NCBI GenBank assembly: GCA_030544685.1 | Contig: CP086683.1 | Span: 2,356,001 to 2,420,000 of the forward strand | Reading direction: 5' to 3' | Source: Pseudomonas sp. B21_DOA | Lineage (GTDB): Bacteria > Pseudomonadota > Gammaproteobacteria > Pseudomonadales > Pseudomonadaceae | Length of the DNA stretch: 64,000 nucleotides | Shown here: one piece after another, positions 18,844 through 28,362 of the stretch | How the letters are laid out: every line of letters begins with the position of its first letter | Position numbering within the stretch: the first letter of the stretch is position 1 | Notes under the pieces: model-generated | What the model was told of the DNA's origin: nothing | Seen by the model: the letters and a program-made list of their open reading frames with translations, nothing else | The model's database searches: none | Position numbers and translations under genes: made by a program

Positions 18844-19763
18844 ACTTTCTCAACCTCCGGACGGCCCAGAATGCCGGTCGGACGGAACAACAGCACCAGA
18901 ACCAGCAGGCCGAACGCAACGACGTCCTTGTACTGGTCGCCGAAGATATCGGCACCGAACGCTTCCGCTACACCCAGCACCAGGCCGCCGAGCATGGCTC
19001 CCGGGATGCTGCCGATGCCACCCAGTACCGCGGCGGTGAAGGCCTTGAGGCCGACGAGGAAACCGGCGTTCGGGTTGATCACGCCGTATTGCATGCTCAG
19101 CAACACGGCAGCGACCGCCGCCAGCGCAGCACCAATGACGAACGTCAGGGCGATGATGTTGTTGGTGTTGATGCCGAGCAGGTTGGCCATCTTGATGTCC
19201 TCGGCACAGGCGCGGCAGGCGCGACCCAGGCGGGAACGAGAGATGAACAGGGTCAGGCCGAGCATGGCGATCACGGTCACCACGAACACCACGATCTGCA
19301 TGTAGGAAATCAGCACTTCTTGTGCGCCACCTGGGCCGAAGGCGAAGTTGCCCGGGATCAGGTTGGGGATCGCTTTGTCCTTGGAGTCTTGCGCCAGCAG
19401 AACGGTGTTCTGCAGGAAGATCGACATACCGATGGCAGAAATCAGCGGGATCAGACGGTTGCTGCCGCGCAGGGGGCGGTAGGCAATACGTTCGATGCTG
19501 TAACCGTAGGAACTGGTGACGACGATGCTGGCGATGAACGCCGCGGTCATCAACAGCGGGACACTGTCGAGTCCCATCATGGTCAGCCCGGCGATGGCAA
19601 TGAACGCCACGTAGGAACCGATCATGTATACCTCGCCGTGGGCGAAGTTGATCATTCCAATGATGCCGTAGACCATCGTGTAGCCGATGGCGATCAGGGC
19701 ATACATGCTGCCAACGTTGAGGCCGTTAACCAGCTGTTGGAAGAAGTGATAGAGGTCAGGCAT
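18840..19763 (-). CDS. livH: branched-chain amino-acid ABC transporter permease LivH/BraD
   Basis: The 307-residue inner-membrane permease partners LivM. Its coupling motif lies around '[21 protein letters not shown]'. ATG 19761-19763 ('[15 protein letters not shown]') is chosen because 'taggagcg' sits just upstream; an in-frame start at 19808 would add 15 atypical residues. The gap to livJ upstream holds a strong hairpin, so livHMGF is probably expressed at a lower level than livJ. Confidence 0.94.
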   Translation of the reverse strand: MPDLYHFFQQLVNGLNVGSMYALIAIGYTMVYGIIGMINFAHGEVYMIGSYVAFIAIAGLTMMGLDSVPLLMTAAFIASIVVTSSYGYSIERIAYRPLRGSNRLIPLISAIGMSIFLQNTVLLAQDSKDKAIPNLIPGNFAFGPGGAQEVLISYMQIVVFVVTVIAMLGLTLFISRSRLGRACRACAEDIKMANLLGINTNNIIALTFVIGAALAAVAAVLLSMQYGVINPNAGFLVGLKAFTAAVLGGIGSIPGAMLGGLVLGVAEAFGADIFGDQYKDVVAFGLLVLVLLFRPTGILGRPEVEKV

Positions 19764-19939
19764 TACAGCGCTCCTAAAAACCTGTACGCATTTCACTGGT
19801 GGAGTCATTTTCCCGCCCGGCCCCGTGGATCTCTATCCACTTCGAATCCGGGTTTTGCCAGCGAACCGCTGATGACGGTTTTGAGATTTTCAGGGGGCCG
19901 ACTGGCGGATCACGCCAGCGCGGCCCTTACATTCGCAAA

Positions 19940-19970
19940 ACAAAGCCCACGGCACGCCGTGGGCTTTATT
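19940..19970 (-). terminator. hairpin between livJ and livH (terminator/attenuator-like)
   Basis: A perfect 'aaagcccacggc'/'gccgtgggcttt' stem lies ~25 bp after the livJ stop and ~180 bp before livH. Partial termination or RNA processing here would give excess binding protein over permease, as is common for binding-protein-dependent importers. Confidence 0.75.
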
Positions 19971-19991
19971 GGCAGTCAGTCGGGCAAGGCC

Positions 19992-21119
19992 TTACTGAGG
20001 CGAAACTTCGGTTTTAGGTTTGCCGTTGTGCCACTCGTACACGACAAATTTGAAGTCCTTCAGGTCGCCCTTGTCGTCGAAGCTCAGGTCGCCGGTCGGG
20101 GTCTTGAACGAACCGGCGTGGATGGCTTCAGCCACTTTGGTCGCATCTTCGGACTTGGCCGCCTTGATGCCTTCGGCAATCACGGTCACTGCCGAGTAGG
20201 ACGGGAACACGAACGGACCGCTCGGATCTTCCTTCTTGGCTTTGAACGCGTCAGCCAGGGCCACGTTGGCCGGATCCTGGTCGAAGGATTTCGGCAGGGT
20301 CACCAGCAGGCCTTCGGACGCGTCCTTGGCGATCTGGGTGATCGAGTCGTTACCCACGCCTTCCGGACCCATGAACTTGGCTTTCAGGCCTTTTTCCTGA
20401 GCCTGACGCAGGATCAGACCCAGCTCCGGGTGGTAGCCGCCGTAGTAGACGAAATCGACACCGGCTTGCTTGAGCTTGGCGATGATCGCCGAGAAGTCTT
20501 TGTCGCCAGCGTTGACACCTTCGAAGACAGCAACCTTGGTGCCTTTCTTCTCGAGAGTCGATTTCACGGCGGTGGCGATGCCTTCACCGTACTGCTGTTT
20601 GTCGTGCAGCACGCCAACCACTTTCGGTTTCACGTAATCGGCGATGTAGTTGCCGGCGGCAGGGCCCTGGGCGCTGTCGAGACCGATGGTGCGGAAGATC
20701 ATTTTGTAGCCACGGGCGGTGATGTCCGGGCTGGTGGCAGCCGGGGTGATCATGATCACGCCTTCGTCTTCGTAGATGTCCGAAGCTGGTTGGGTGGAGC
20801 TGGAGCACAGGTGACCGACCACGAACTTGACGCCGTCGTTGACGACTTTGTTCGCTACCGCTACCGCTTGTTTCGGATCGCAGGCATCGTCGTATTCAAC
20901 GGCTTCGAGTTTCTTGCCGTCGACGCCGCCCTTGGCGTTGATCTGCTCGATGGCCATTTTCGCGCCACTGAACTGCATGTCGCCGTACTGGGCTACTGGA
21001 CCGGTTTTAGGGCCGGCGATACCGATTTTGATGGTGTCAGCTGCGAACGAATGGCTGGCAACCCCGGCCAGAACCATAGCGGCAAACAGTTTGGAAATCT
21101 GCTTAGTAGCCTTAGTCAT
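19992..21119 (-). CDS. livJ: branched-chain amino-acid ABC transporter substrate-binding protein LivJ/BraC
   Basis: Periplasmic binding protein of 375 aa. A cleavable signal peptide ends near residue 26 ('ASHSFA'), followed by 'DTIKIGIAGPKTGPVAQYG', the start of the type I periplasmic-binding fold. Two short Cys pairs characteristic of LivJ/BraC can be seen ('DACDP', 'GHLCSSST'). It captures leucine, isoleucine, valine and related amino acids for LivHMGF. It is the first gene of the operon and is followed by a strong hairpin. The gene is intact. Confidence 0.95.
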   Translation of the reverse strand: MTKATKQISKLFAAMVLAGVASHSFAADTIKIGIAGPKTGPVAQYGDMQFSGAKMAIEQINAKGGVDGKKLEAVEYDDACDPKQAVAVANKVVNDGVKFVVGHLCSSSTQPASDIYEDEGVIMITPAATSPDITARGYKMIFRTIGLDSAQGPAAGNYIADYVKPKVVGVLHDKQQYGEGIATAVKSTLEKKGTKVAVFEGVNAGDKDFSAIIAKLKQAGVDFVYYGGYHPELGLILRQAQEKGLKAKFMGPEGVGNDSITQIAKDASEGLLVTLPKSFDQDPANVALADAFKAKKEDPSGPFVFPSYSAVTVIAEGIKAAKSEDATKVAEAIHAGSFKTPTGDLSFDDKGDLKDFKFVVYEWHNGKPKTEVSPQ

Positions 21120-21470
21120 AGTGCTCCACTCTTACTGTTGTATTTTTTAGAGTTCTGGCGCCGTAGCAGCAGAACCGGGTCAGATATCTTCGCGATACCC
21201 TCCGGAAAATGCCCCGGCAACTGTACCGGTACAGTGTAGAGCGCCGCTTGATCAACTGGGAAGCGGGCGCCACGGGGCAAAACTTGGAGGTGTCGCATTT
21301 TTGAATGAAAGAGACAGAATTGCGGCGAGGCAATCGGGGGCATATATCCCAAAAGGCAGCATTCCCTGGCGTTCCTGCTCTTTTCGTTCGGTGCAGCGAT
21401 TTGCAACCGGGTTTTTCTGCCGGACCACCGACGTTATCATTCGCGTCGATTTCTTTTCCGGACAGCTCCC
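21120..21470. promoter_or_regulatory. livJ/DUF2288 divergent intergenic region with a 16 bp perfect palindrome
   Basis: This 351 bp non-coding gap separates livJ (minus strand) from the DUF2288 gene (plus strand). It contains the perfect palindrome 'actgtaccggtacagt' at 21221-21236, about 100 bp upstream of the livJ ATG. That position and symmetry suit a dimeric repressor or activator, but the protein is not known. No other gene or repeat is recognised here. Confidence 0.5.
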
Positions 21471-21776
21471 ATGAATCAAGAACCTAGCACCCTCTATGCC
21501 AAGCTGCTTGGTGAAACGGCATCTATTACCTGGAAAGAGCTTGAGCCGTTCTTCGCCAAGGGTGCCCTATTGTGGGTCGACCCAGCGCTCGATTTGATTG
21601 CCGCCGCCGAGGCCGTGGCATTGGACGAAGGCGAGAAAGTCGCGGCCTGGCTGGCCGACGACAAGGTCGCCAAGCTGTCTGAAACGCGGGCGCTGGATAT
21701 TTTCGAGCGTGATCCACAGCTGTGGGCCGTGGTGGTTTCGCCGTGGATTCTGATCCAGGAAAGGGCGGCCGTTTGA
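21471..21776 (+). CDS. DUF2288 family protein
   Basis: The 101-residue acidic cytosolic protein begins 'MNQEPSTLYAKLLGETASITWKEL'. Its Trp-rich, helical character ('LLWVDPALDLI', 'VAAWLADDKVAKL', 'WAVVVSPWILIQ') matches the DUF2288 family of gammaproteobacteria. No catalytic motif is visible and the function is unknown. It stands alone between the liv promoter and a REP doublet. Confidence 0.75.
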   Translation: MNQEPSTLYAKLLGETASITWKELEPFFAKGALLWVDPALDLIAAAEAVALDEGEKVAAWLADDKVAKLSETRALDIFERDPQLWAVVVSPWILIQERAAV

Positions 21777-21971
21777 TTGCCTGCACCCTTTTGGTGCCTC
21801 GATTGCCGAGCCGCAAGTGTGTAGCGGAGTAGCGTGATGGCACCTTGCCGTGGAGAAATGCCACGCCTCACGGTGACGTAAACGTAACGGGAACAGTTTA
21901 TGGAGCGGCCTGAGGGTCGCTTAATTGTTTCTGGATGTTGGAAAGGCTGAAATCTTTAGTGAACTTGAAGA

Positions 21972-22068
21972 CCCCATCGCTGGCAAGCCAGCTCCCACAG
22001 TGTCCGGGTGTACACAAATATTGTGAGCACCACAAAATCTGTGGGAGCTGGCTTGCCAGCGATTGGGG
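21972..22068. repeat. REP inverted pair, 'gctggcttgccagc' variant
   Basis: Inverted 'atcgctggcaagccagctcc' and its complement lie ~45 bp apart downstream of the tubulin-like gene. This is the second REP sequence type in the window, also seen at 29716, 61007 (one arm) and 63714 (one arm). The rest of the 21777-22083 gap shows nothing else clear. Confidence 0.85.
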
Positions 22069-22083
22069 CGACTCGGTAGCGGA

Positions 22084-24282
22084 TCAGACCGAGTAAGTCT
22101 TCCCGGTATGGTTATTCAGCGAAATCACCTTGGTCTTGCCGATCCGGTGGCGGTAGATCTCGCGCAGGTATTTGATCGACTTCTTCACGCAATCGCGCGA
22201 CAGGCGAATGTCATTGATCGAGACAAACTTGTCCTTGTCGTTGATCAGCTCGCGATATTTCTTCTCGTACATCGGTTTGATCGCGTACCAGTTGGTATCG
22301 AGGATCTTCGCCGGGTTTTCGAATTCGTTGAGCAGGTCGTCGATCCGCTCCTCGTCGAAGTCTTCCTGAATGATGAAGTCGAGAATCGAGTTATCCAGCG
22401 TCTCGTCGAAACGGTACGGGTTCTTCGCGAAGCAGCGCTTGATGAATGCCACGATCAGCGTGAGGAAATCGTCCGACAGGCACGGGCTTTTGGCGATCAG
22501 GGTGGTCAGCGACAGGTTGGCCGAAGCGCCGATCACCAGCGCATAACGCTTGAGCGTGGTGTTGGGGAACAGGCTGTTGAGGTGGGTCTTCAACCGGTTC
22601 AAGTCCATGTAGGACAGTTTGTAGTCTTTCGGCAGCGAGACGATCGACACCACCGACGAGCAATTCTTGAAGAAGTGCAGGTCGTGCAGCGCGGCGGCGT
22701 CGTAACCGGAATTCTTGTACTGCTCAAGCGAAGCGCGATAACGCTTGGATTCGATCGGCAGCAGGCTGATGCCTTCGATGGCCTGTGTGACCTTGTTGAA
22801 GTGCGGCAGGTCGATCGAACGGAAGAACAGGTCGTCGATGTTCAGGCGTTGCGGCTCTTTATCGAAGACCTTGAACTTGTCGCTGCTTGGCGGTGGGGTT
22901 TCCGGCACCACCGATTCGGCGTAGGCAATCGCCACCGGGCCGGCCAGACTCATGAACAGGTCGTTGGCATCCAGGCGAATGGTTTCGCCGATGTCGATGC
23001 CGGCGCGGCGGAAGTAGTTCTGGTCGTAGTCAGTGGTGACTGCCTGCGCCGTCAGAATGTTGAAGATCTGTTGGGAGATGTACTGGTTGGCGTGCTTCTC
23101 CATGGCATTGACATCAATGTTCTGGATGTTGCCGTCATCGCTTTCTTCGGCGTAACGCATGATGTCGTTGGAGATCAGCATCATCGCGTTCCACGGGCGG
23201 ATACGCCCCATCACGCTGGCTTCGCTGCTGTCTTCGTTAGCGAAGTTGTAGGAGAAATCCCATTCCTCCGACAGATATTTGCACAGCAAGCGCCCGGCGT
23301 TGATGTGCAGCGCCTCGGACATTTCGCTGCGGTGGTCGGAAATGTTCGGCAGCACGCAGATGCCGCTGGTGAAGATCGGCTCGAACACAAACGAATGTCC
23401 GCTCTTGCCGTCGTGCTCGTCCATCGGTTTGGTGTCGAACGTCTTGTTCATGTACGAGTGCTGCTGAGCGAGGCCGAACTCCGAGGCCATGCCCGAACCG
23501 GTACCGCCGCCGGCGCTGAAGATCGAGAAATACAGGCGTGACTGGTTGGCCTTGATCCCGCAGCTGTCGATCAGGTACGAGTGGATCATTTTCCAGTCGG
23601 GGCTGGAGAAGCGCTGGGTGTCCTTGTTGAGGATGATCTTCGCCAGGTACTGGCCGAGGATCGGCGCGTTACCGGCGCCACCGGCATGGACTTCGGACAA
23701 GTCCATGATCTTCATTTTGCTGTAGTCGCGCAGGAAGCCGCTTTTCTCGCCCTTGCGCGAGAAACGGATGCGCCCGGCAATGTCCTTGTCGAGGTCGCCG
23801 AGCATTACCAGCGGTTCGACCAGAAACACCGGTTTGGTCGATTTGCTGGTGCCGATGCGCAGGTTGTTCTTGATCCACTGCGCCGGGCTGTAGCCCTTGT
23901 CGGCCAGACGCCGGTCGGTCGGGCGATCTTCGTTGTTGAATTCGTTGAGGTAGAACTTGCGCGCGTTGTACACCAGCTCCGCCACGTCGAGGGCGATGTT
24001 GGAGCCGCAGCGACCAAGGCCGATCAGGCACACCGAGGGGAATTCCTGATCGTTGTGCTGCTCGTTGTCGCCTTCCTGATGCGCCGGGCGCGGGAACACC
24101 GAATCGCGCAGGCCGTCGAGGTTATCGAGGATGCGGTCAGTGTTGGTTTCGGTGAAGTACAGGTATTGCTGGGTCGACAGCGGGCGCGAGGGCGGCGTCG
24201 ATCTGGATAATGACGCGCTGTTCGCGGCGGGGCTCAGGGTCAGATCGGCTGTTGCACTGGCGGGATTGTTTTTGGAGGTCAT
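22084..24282 (-). CDS. stand-alone tubulin/FtsZ-superfamily protein
   Basis: A large (732 aa) soluble protein. A Ser/Pro-rich N-terminus of ~75 residues precedes a nucleotide-binding domain. That domain has 'VCLIGLGRCGSNIA' (T1-like Gly loop, ~84-97) and the tubulin signature 'FSAGGGTGSGM' (~255-265). The segment 'IRLDANDLFMSLAG' (~435-448) resembles the FtsZ T7 loop, keeping both acidic residues (D438, D441) with Arg in place of the loop Asn. The ~280-residue C-terminal region is unique. Such Tubulin_2-like proteins are scattered in bacteria and poorly characterised. No partner gene is adjacent. GTPase activity and polymerisation are predicted, not shown. Confidence 0.75.
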   Translation of the reverse strand: MTSKNNPASATADLTLSPAANSASLSRSTPPSRPLSTQQYLYFTETNTDRILDNLDGLRDSVFPRPAHQEGDNEQHNDQEFPSVCLIGLGRCGSNIALDVAELVYNARKFYLNEFNNEDRPTDRRLADKGYSPAQWIKNNLRIGTSKSTKPVFLVEPLVMLGDLDKDIAGRIRFSRKGEKSGFLRDYSKMKIMDLSEVHAGGAGNAPILGQYLAKIILNKDTQRFSSPDWKMIHSYLIDSCGIKANQSRLYFSIFSAGGGTGSGMASEFGLAQQHSYMNKTFDTKPMDEHDGKSGHSFVFEPIFTSGICVLPNISDHRSEMSEALHINAGRLLCKYLSEEWDFSYNFANEDSSEASVMGRIRPWNAMMLISNDIMRYAEESDDGNIQNIDVNAMEKHANQYISQQIFNILTAQAVTTDYDQNYFRRAGIDIGETIRLDANDLFMSLAGPVAIAYAESVVPETPPPSSDKFKVFDKEPQRLNIDDLFFRSIDLPHFNKVTQAIEGISLLPIESKRYRASLEQYKNSGYDAAALHDLHFFKNCSSVVSIVSLPKDYKLSYMDLNRLKTHLNSLFPNTTLKRYALVIGASANLSLTTLIAKSPCLSDDFLTLIVAFIKRCFAKNPYRFDETLDNSILDFIIQEDFDEERIDDLLNEFENPAKILDTNWYAIKPMYEKKYRELINDKDKFVSINDIRLSRDCVKKSIKYLREIYRHRIGKTKVISLNNHTGKTYSV

Positions 24283-24478
24283 GGTGCGCCATTTACCTGG
24301 ACTGGGTTGGCCCGCCGAACAGTGCCGGCGAACCTCACGGAATAAGATCTCGCGTCTTGTGTGCGCGAATATGGCCCGGGCGTCGTAGTGCTGGCTGGTC
24401 TGATCGCCGGGCGGAATCCTTTCCTGATCGTTGATGAATCGGCCATGATTCGGTGATCTTTAATCGAAAAGAGGCGAA

Positions 24479-25317
24479 ATGATGTCAACGCTACCTTCGT
24501 TGGGGTTTGCCGGAATCGGCCTGATGGGCCTGCCCATGTGCCGGCGTCTGCTGGCGGCGGGTTACCCGCTGACAGCGTGGAACCGCAACCCGGACAAATG
24601 CGCATCGCTGGTTGCGGCCGGCGCCCGCCAGGTATCGAGCCCTGCCGAACTGTGCGCGCACGCCGACATCGTCATGCTGTGTCTGGCCGACACTGCCGTG
24701 GTGCGTGAAGTGGTGTTTGGCACTGGCGGTATCGCCGAAGGTGCGAAAAACGGCCAGCTGTTGGTGGATTTCTCCAGTCTTGAACCCACCGCGACTCGCG
24801 AGATGGCCGCAGAGCTGGCCGAGAAAACCGGCATGGGCTGGCTTGACTCCCGGTGTCCGGCGGCGTGGTCGGCGCCGAGGCCGGGAGCCTGGCGATCATG
24901 GTCGGTGGTGCAGCGGCAGATCTTCAGCGCGTGCGCCCGGTGCTGCTCAGCCTCGGTCAGCGCGTCACGCACATGGGCGGCGTCGGCGCCGGGCAAGTGA
25001 CCAAGGCCTGCAACCAGATGATCGTCGCCTGCAACGCGCTGGTGATTGCCGAAGTGGTGGCGTTGGCCGAGCAGGCCGGGGTCGATGCCAGTCTGATCGC
25101 CGAGGCGTTGGCCGGTGGTTTTGCCGATTCCAAGCCGTTGCAGATCCTTGCTCCGCAAATGGCCGAGAGCCGTTTCGAACCGATCAAGTGGCACGTGCGC
25201 ACGCTGCTCAAGGACCTCGACACAGCGGTGAAATTTTCCCGCGAGCAGGGCTCGGCAACGCCAATCAGCGGATTGGCCGCACAGTTGATGCGCCTGCATG
25301 GGGCGCAAGGTTTTTAG
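24479..25317 (+). CDS. 3-hydroxyisobutyrate dehydrogenase-family NAD(P) oxidoreductase (GarR-like), frame broken at 24849-24851
   Basis: The restored ~279-residue beta-hydroxyacid dehydrogenase has the N-terminal Rossmann motif 'GFAGIGLMGLPM' and the family substrate motif 'SGGVVGAEAGSLAIMVGG' around 122-139. The catalytic Lys lies in 'GQVTKACNQM' (~172). It likely reduces tartronate semialdehyde or a related 2-hydroxy-3-oxo acid; the exact substrate is uncertain. The frame is lost at a CCC run: 'GWLDS' turns into 'RCPAAWSA'. One extra C gives 'GWLDSPVSGGVVG'. The start is one of two adjacent ATGs (24479/24482). Confidence 0.85.
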
Positions 25318-27546
25318 CCCAGGATCCAGCGACGCTGGTGCAAATGTATCGCGCGCCAGACTCAACGGATTGACCCCGAGGACGGGTTTGCGCTGGTTGA
25401 TTTCATCGAGCACCGCGCACAGTTCGTCCAGCGGCACCGGGCGGCTGAGCAGATAACCCTGAATGAAGTCGCAGCCCGAACGCTCGAGAAACTCGTATTG
25501 CTCCAGGCTCTCGACGCCCTCGGTGACCACCTGCAGGTGCAGCGTGTGGGCCATGACGATGATCGCCTGGACGATCTCCATGTCGGCCGTGGCGGTGGGG
25601 ATATCAAGGATGAACGAGCGGTCGATCTTCAGGGTGTTCAGCGGCAGGCGCTTGAGGTAGGCCAGCGACGAATAGCCGGTGCCGAAATCATCGATCGACA
25701 ACGACACGCCGAGGGCGCGGATCTGCCGCAACAGCACCAGAGTGTTGGCGATGTTGCCCATCAAGGCGTTTTCGGTGACCTCCAGTTCCAGGCGTTCCGG
25801 CGCGACACCGGCGGTGCGCAGCGCGTGCTCGATTTCCTCGGCCAGTTCCTCGCGAGCCAGATTCAGCGGCGAGCAGTTCCAGGCGATTCTCAATTCTGCA
25901 CAACCATGCCGCGACAGCTCACCGAGGTCCTTGCAGGCGCGGCGCAGCACCCAGTTGTCCAGTTCGGCGATCAAACCGTTGTTCTCGGCGATGCCGATAA
26001 AGCGATCCGGTGTGAGCAAACCGTGGACCGGATGCTGCCAGCGAATCAGGGCTTCAAGCTTGGTCACGCGCCCGGTTTTCAGTTCGAAGATCGGCTGGTA
26101 GTAGAGCATCAGCGCGTTGTCTTCCCGCAGCGCGCTGCGCAGTTCTTCTTCCAGTTGCAGCTCGAAACTGGCGCGGCTCTTGAAGCTGGAATTGAAGAAA
26201 TGCAGGCCGTTGCGCCCGGCGCCCTTGGATTGGTACAGCGCCAGGTCAGCGTGTTTGAGCAGCTCCTCGCAGGTGGTGCCGTCTTCGGGAAACAGGCTGA
26301 TGCCGATGCTGGTGGTCATCACCATGCGCCGGCCGGCCAGTTCGATCGGCTCTTTCATCTTGTGCATGATGCGCTGCGCCATGCCGCGCGCCTCTTCGCG
26401 GTCGCGCAGGCTGATGAGGATGCAGAATTCGTCGCCGCCGAACCGCGCCACCACATCTTCGTGGCTGCGCACCGAGCTCTTGATGTGTTGGGCGATGACT
26501 CTGAGCAGCGCGTCACCGGCGTCATGGCCGAGGCTGTCGTTGATGCGCTTGAAGTGGTCGATGTCGAGAAACATCACCGCGAGCATGCCGCCCTCGCTGG
26601 TTTTCTGGCTGAGTTTTTCGGCGAACATCTGGTTGAAACCACGACGGTTGATCAGGTTGGTCAGCGCGTCGTAATTGGCCGCTTGCTGCAGAGACATGCG
26701 CGCCTGATCGAGTTGGCTGAGCAAGGCGTTGACCCGGCGCAGGTCGTTTTCCTTGTTCTGCAGTTTCTTGTCGGCGAGGGCGGCGCTGATCGCACTGCCG
26801 AGAATCAACAGAATGATCAGCGCTACGGTCAGGCCCAGTTGCAGATGCCCGGTTTCACGGCCGCTCGCTGCCCGGGCGCCTTCGGGAAGAACCAGGTCCA
26901 GCGCAGCCATGCCGGTGAAGTGCATGCTGATGATGCCGGCGCCGAGAATCAGCGCCGCGCTGTACTTGAGTATCTGATGCGCGACGCCGCTGCCTTCACT
27001 CAGATAGCGGGCGACCCAGAGCGCGGCGAAACTGGCGCCGATGGCGATCGCCACCGACAGCGCGAACAGCCCTGGCTGATAGTAGGCGGTGGCGCTCGAC
27101 TTCATCGCCGCCATGCCGACGTAATGCATGCCGGCGATACCCAGGCCGATGACAAACGCGGTTTTCAGGCAATGCAACGCGCTCGGCTGCACCTCGCTCA
27201 GCGTGTGCATGGCCAGCCACGAGGCGAGCAGGGCGATCAGCAAGGAGAAGAGGGTGATGACGAGGTCGTACTGGATGTCGATTGACGTCTGAAAAGCCAG
27301 CATGCTGATGAAATGCATGGCCCAGATGCCGCCAGCCAGGCAGGTCGCGCCGATCCAGCGCCACAGTCGTCGAGACCCCGAATCTTCGGCATGCACCACG
27401 CGTTCGGCCATGTCCAGGGTGGCGAAGCTTGCCGCGCAGGCAACCAGATAGGCCACCATCACCAACAGCGGATTGTGGCTGCAATCGAGCAAAACCTGCC
27501 CGCTCTGCGGCAGCTCGGCAACAAACTGCAAACCAAGCCATTCCAT
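25318..27546 (-). CDS. MHYT-GGDEF-EAL membrane c-di-GMP regulator (MucR-like), 3' end uncertain
   Basis: The N-terminus has seven membrane segments carrying three MHYT-type motifs ('AIWAMHFISM', 'IAGMHYVGM', 'ISMHFTGM'), proposed to sense a diatomic gas via copper. A canonical GGDEF site ('ARFGGDEFC', ~370) and an EAL site ('KLEALIRWQHP', ~497) follow. It may therefore both make and degrade c-di-GMP, like P. aeruginosa MucR, which steers alginate and biofilm. Start ATG 27544-27546 ('MEWLGLQF'). The EAL domain ends near 25380. The literal frame stays open through the antisense of the garR-like gene to 24562, which is not credible as protein, so the true stop is not resolved. Confidence 0.8.
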
Positions 27547-27696
27547 AGCGTGCCCCGTTCCGCATTCATCTGGCCCGAGCGTCAATCAACGCAGGCGAAT
27601 GAAAGGAGTATAGAGGCGGTTTTCAGCCTGCACGGCGTAGTGGCACATTGGTGGTAATGATTTTGCCATTAGCCTCATAGCGATTTGCGCTAAGGC

Positions 27697-28064
27697 TCAG
27701 GCAATGCGCTCCAGCGGCAGGTCGTTCCAGTGTGGCGGCAAGGGTGGCAGGCCGTGGGCGGCGCGGGCCTTGTCGCAGTCGGGGTTGTGCTCGCCGTTCT
27801 CCCACGACGCCTCGAACTCGCGGCAGGTGCTCGAACGCTTGTCATAGATCGTACACGCCACAGCGCTGCCGACCTCACCCGCCAATGACGTGCAACGCGT
27901 CGGTTTGCGGTCGGTGCCGATCATTGCCACTCGGCTTGGAGTGATCTGCGCAACCAGTTCATCGGGCACCGTCCCGCCAGCGGATGAGCACTCACCCCAG
28001 AAAAAGACACACGAAAATGGGAACAGCAGGCACCGCAATTCAGACACGGACTGGCTTCGGACAT
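27697..28064 (-). CDS. YkgJ-family cysteine-cluster protein, frame broken at 28001-28005
   Basis: The restored 122-residue protein starts at ATG 28062-28064 with 'SPCLNCGACCSHF', the CxxCxxCC cluster of YkgJ/UPF0153 proteins. It continues with further Cys ('RCTSL', 'ACTIYDKRSSTCREF', 'PDCDKAR') that probably bind zinc or an Fe-S cluster. A five-A run (plus strand; five T on the coding strand) breaks the frame after 'RVSF'; one extra base gives 'VSFFWGECSSAGG'. The function of the family is unknown. The gap 28065-28362 upstream shows no further gene. Confidence 0.85.
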
Positions 28065-28362
28065 GGGCGGGGGTATCAAAGGGATTGATCGGAAGATCCG
28101 GACGGATCCGGCGGCCATTCTAGGCTTTGCCATGGCGTTGGGAAGGGGGCACGAAACTATTTTTTGTCGCCGGATTTTGCCGCGAAAGCCCCGTATGGCG
28201 GGGATTCCAGAGTTATCAAGGGCTTACGTTTCGTTACAGTGCGATGGGTCGATATCAGGCTGACGAATGATGACAGACAGCCCCCGCGCGGCTGACTAGA
28301 TTGCAGGTTCCGGGCTCGACGCGCTGGCAGTGAAGCCCTCATAACAATAAAGAGACGGACCC

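Noticed and set aside
19089..21239. 716-residue plus-strand frame
   Set aside because: Antisense shadow of livH and livJ, His/Gln/Asp-rich low-complexity translation without motifs.
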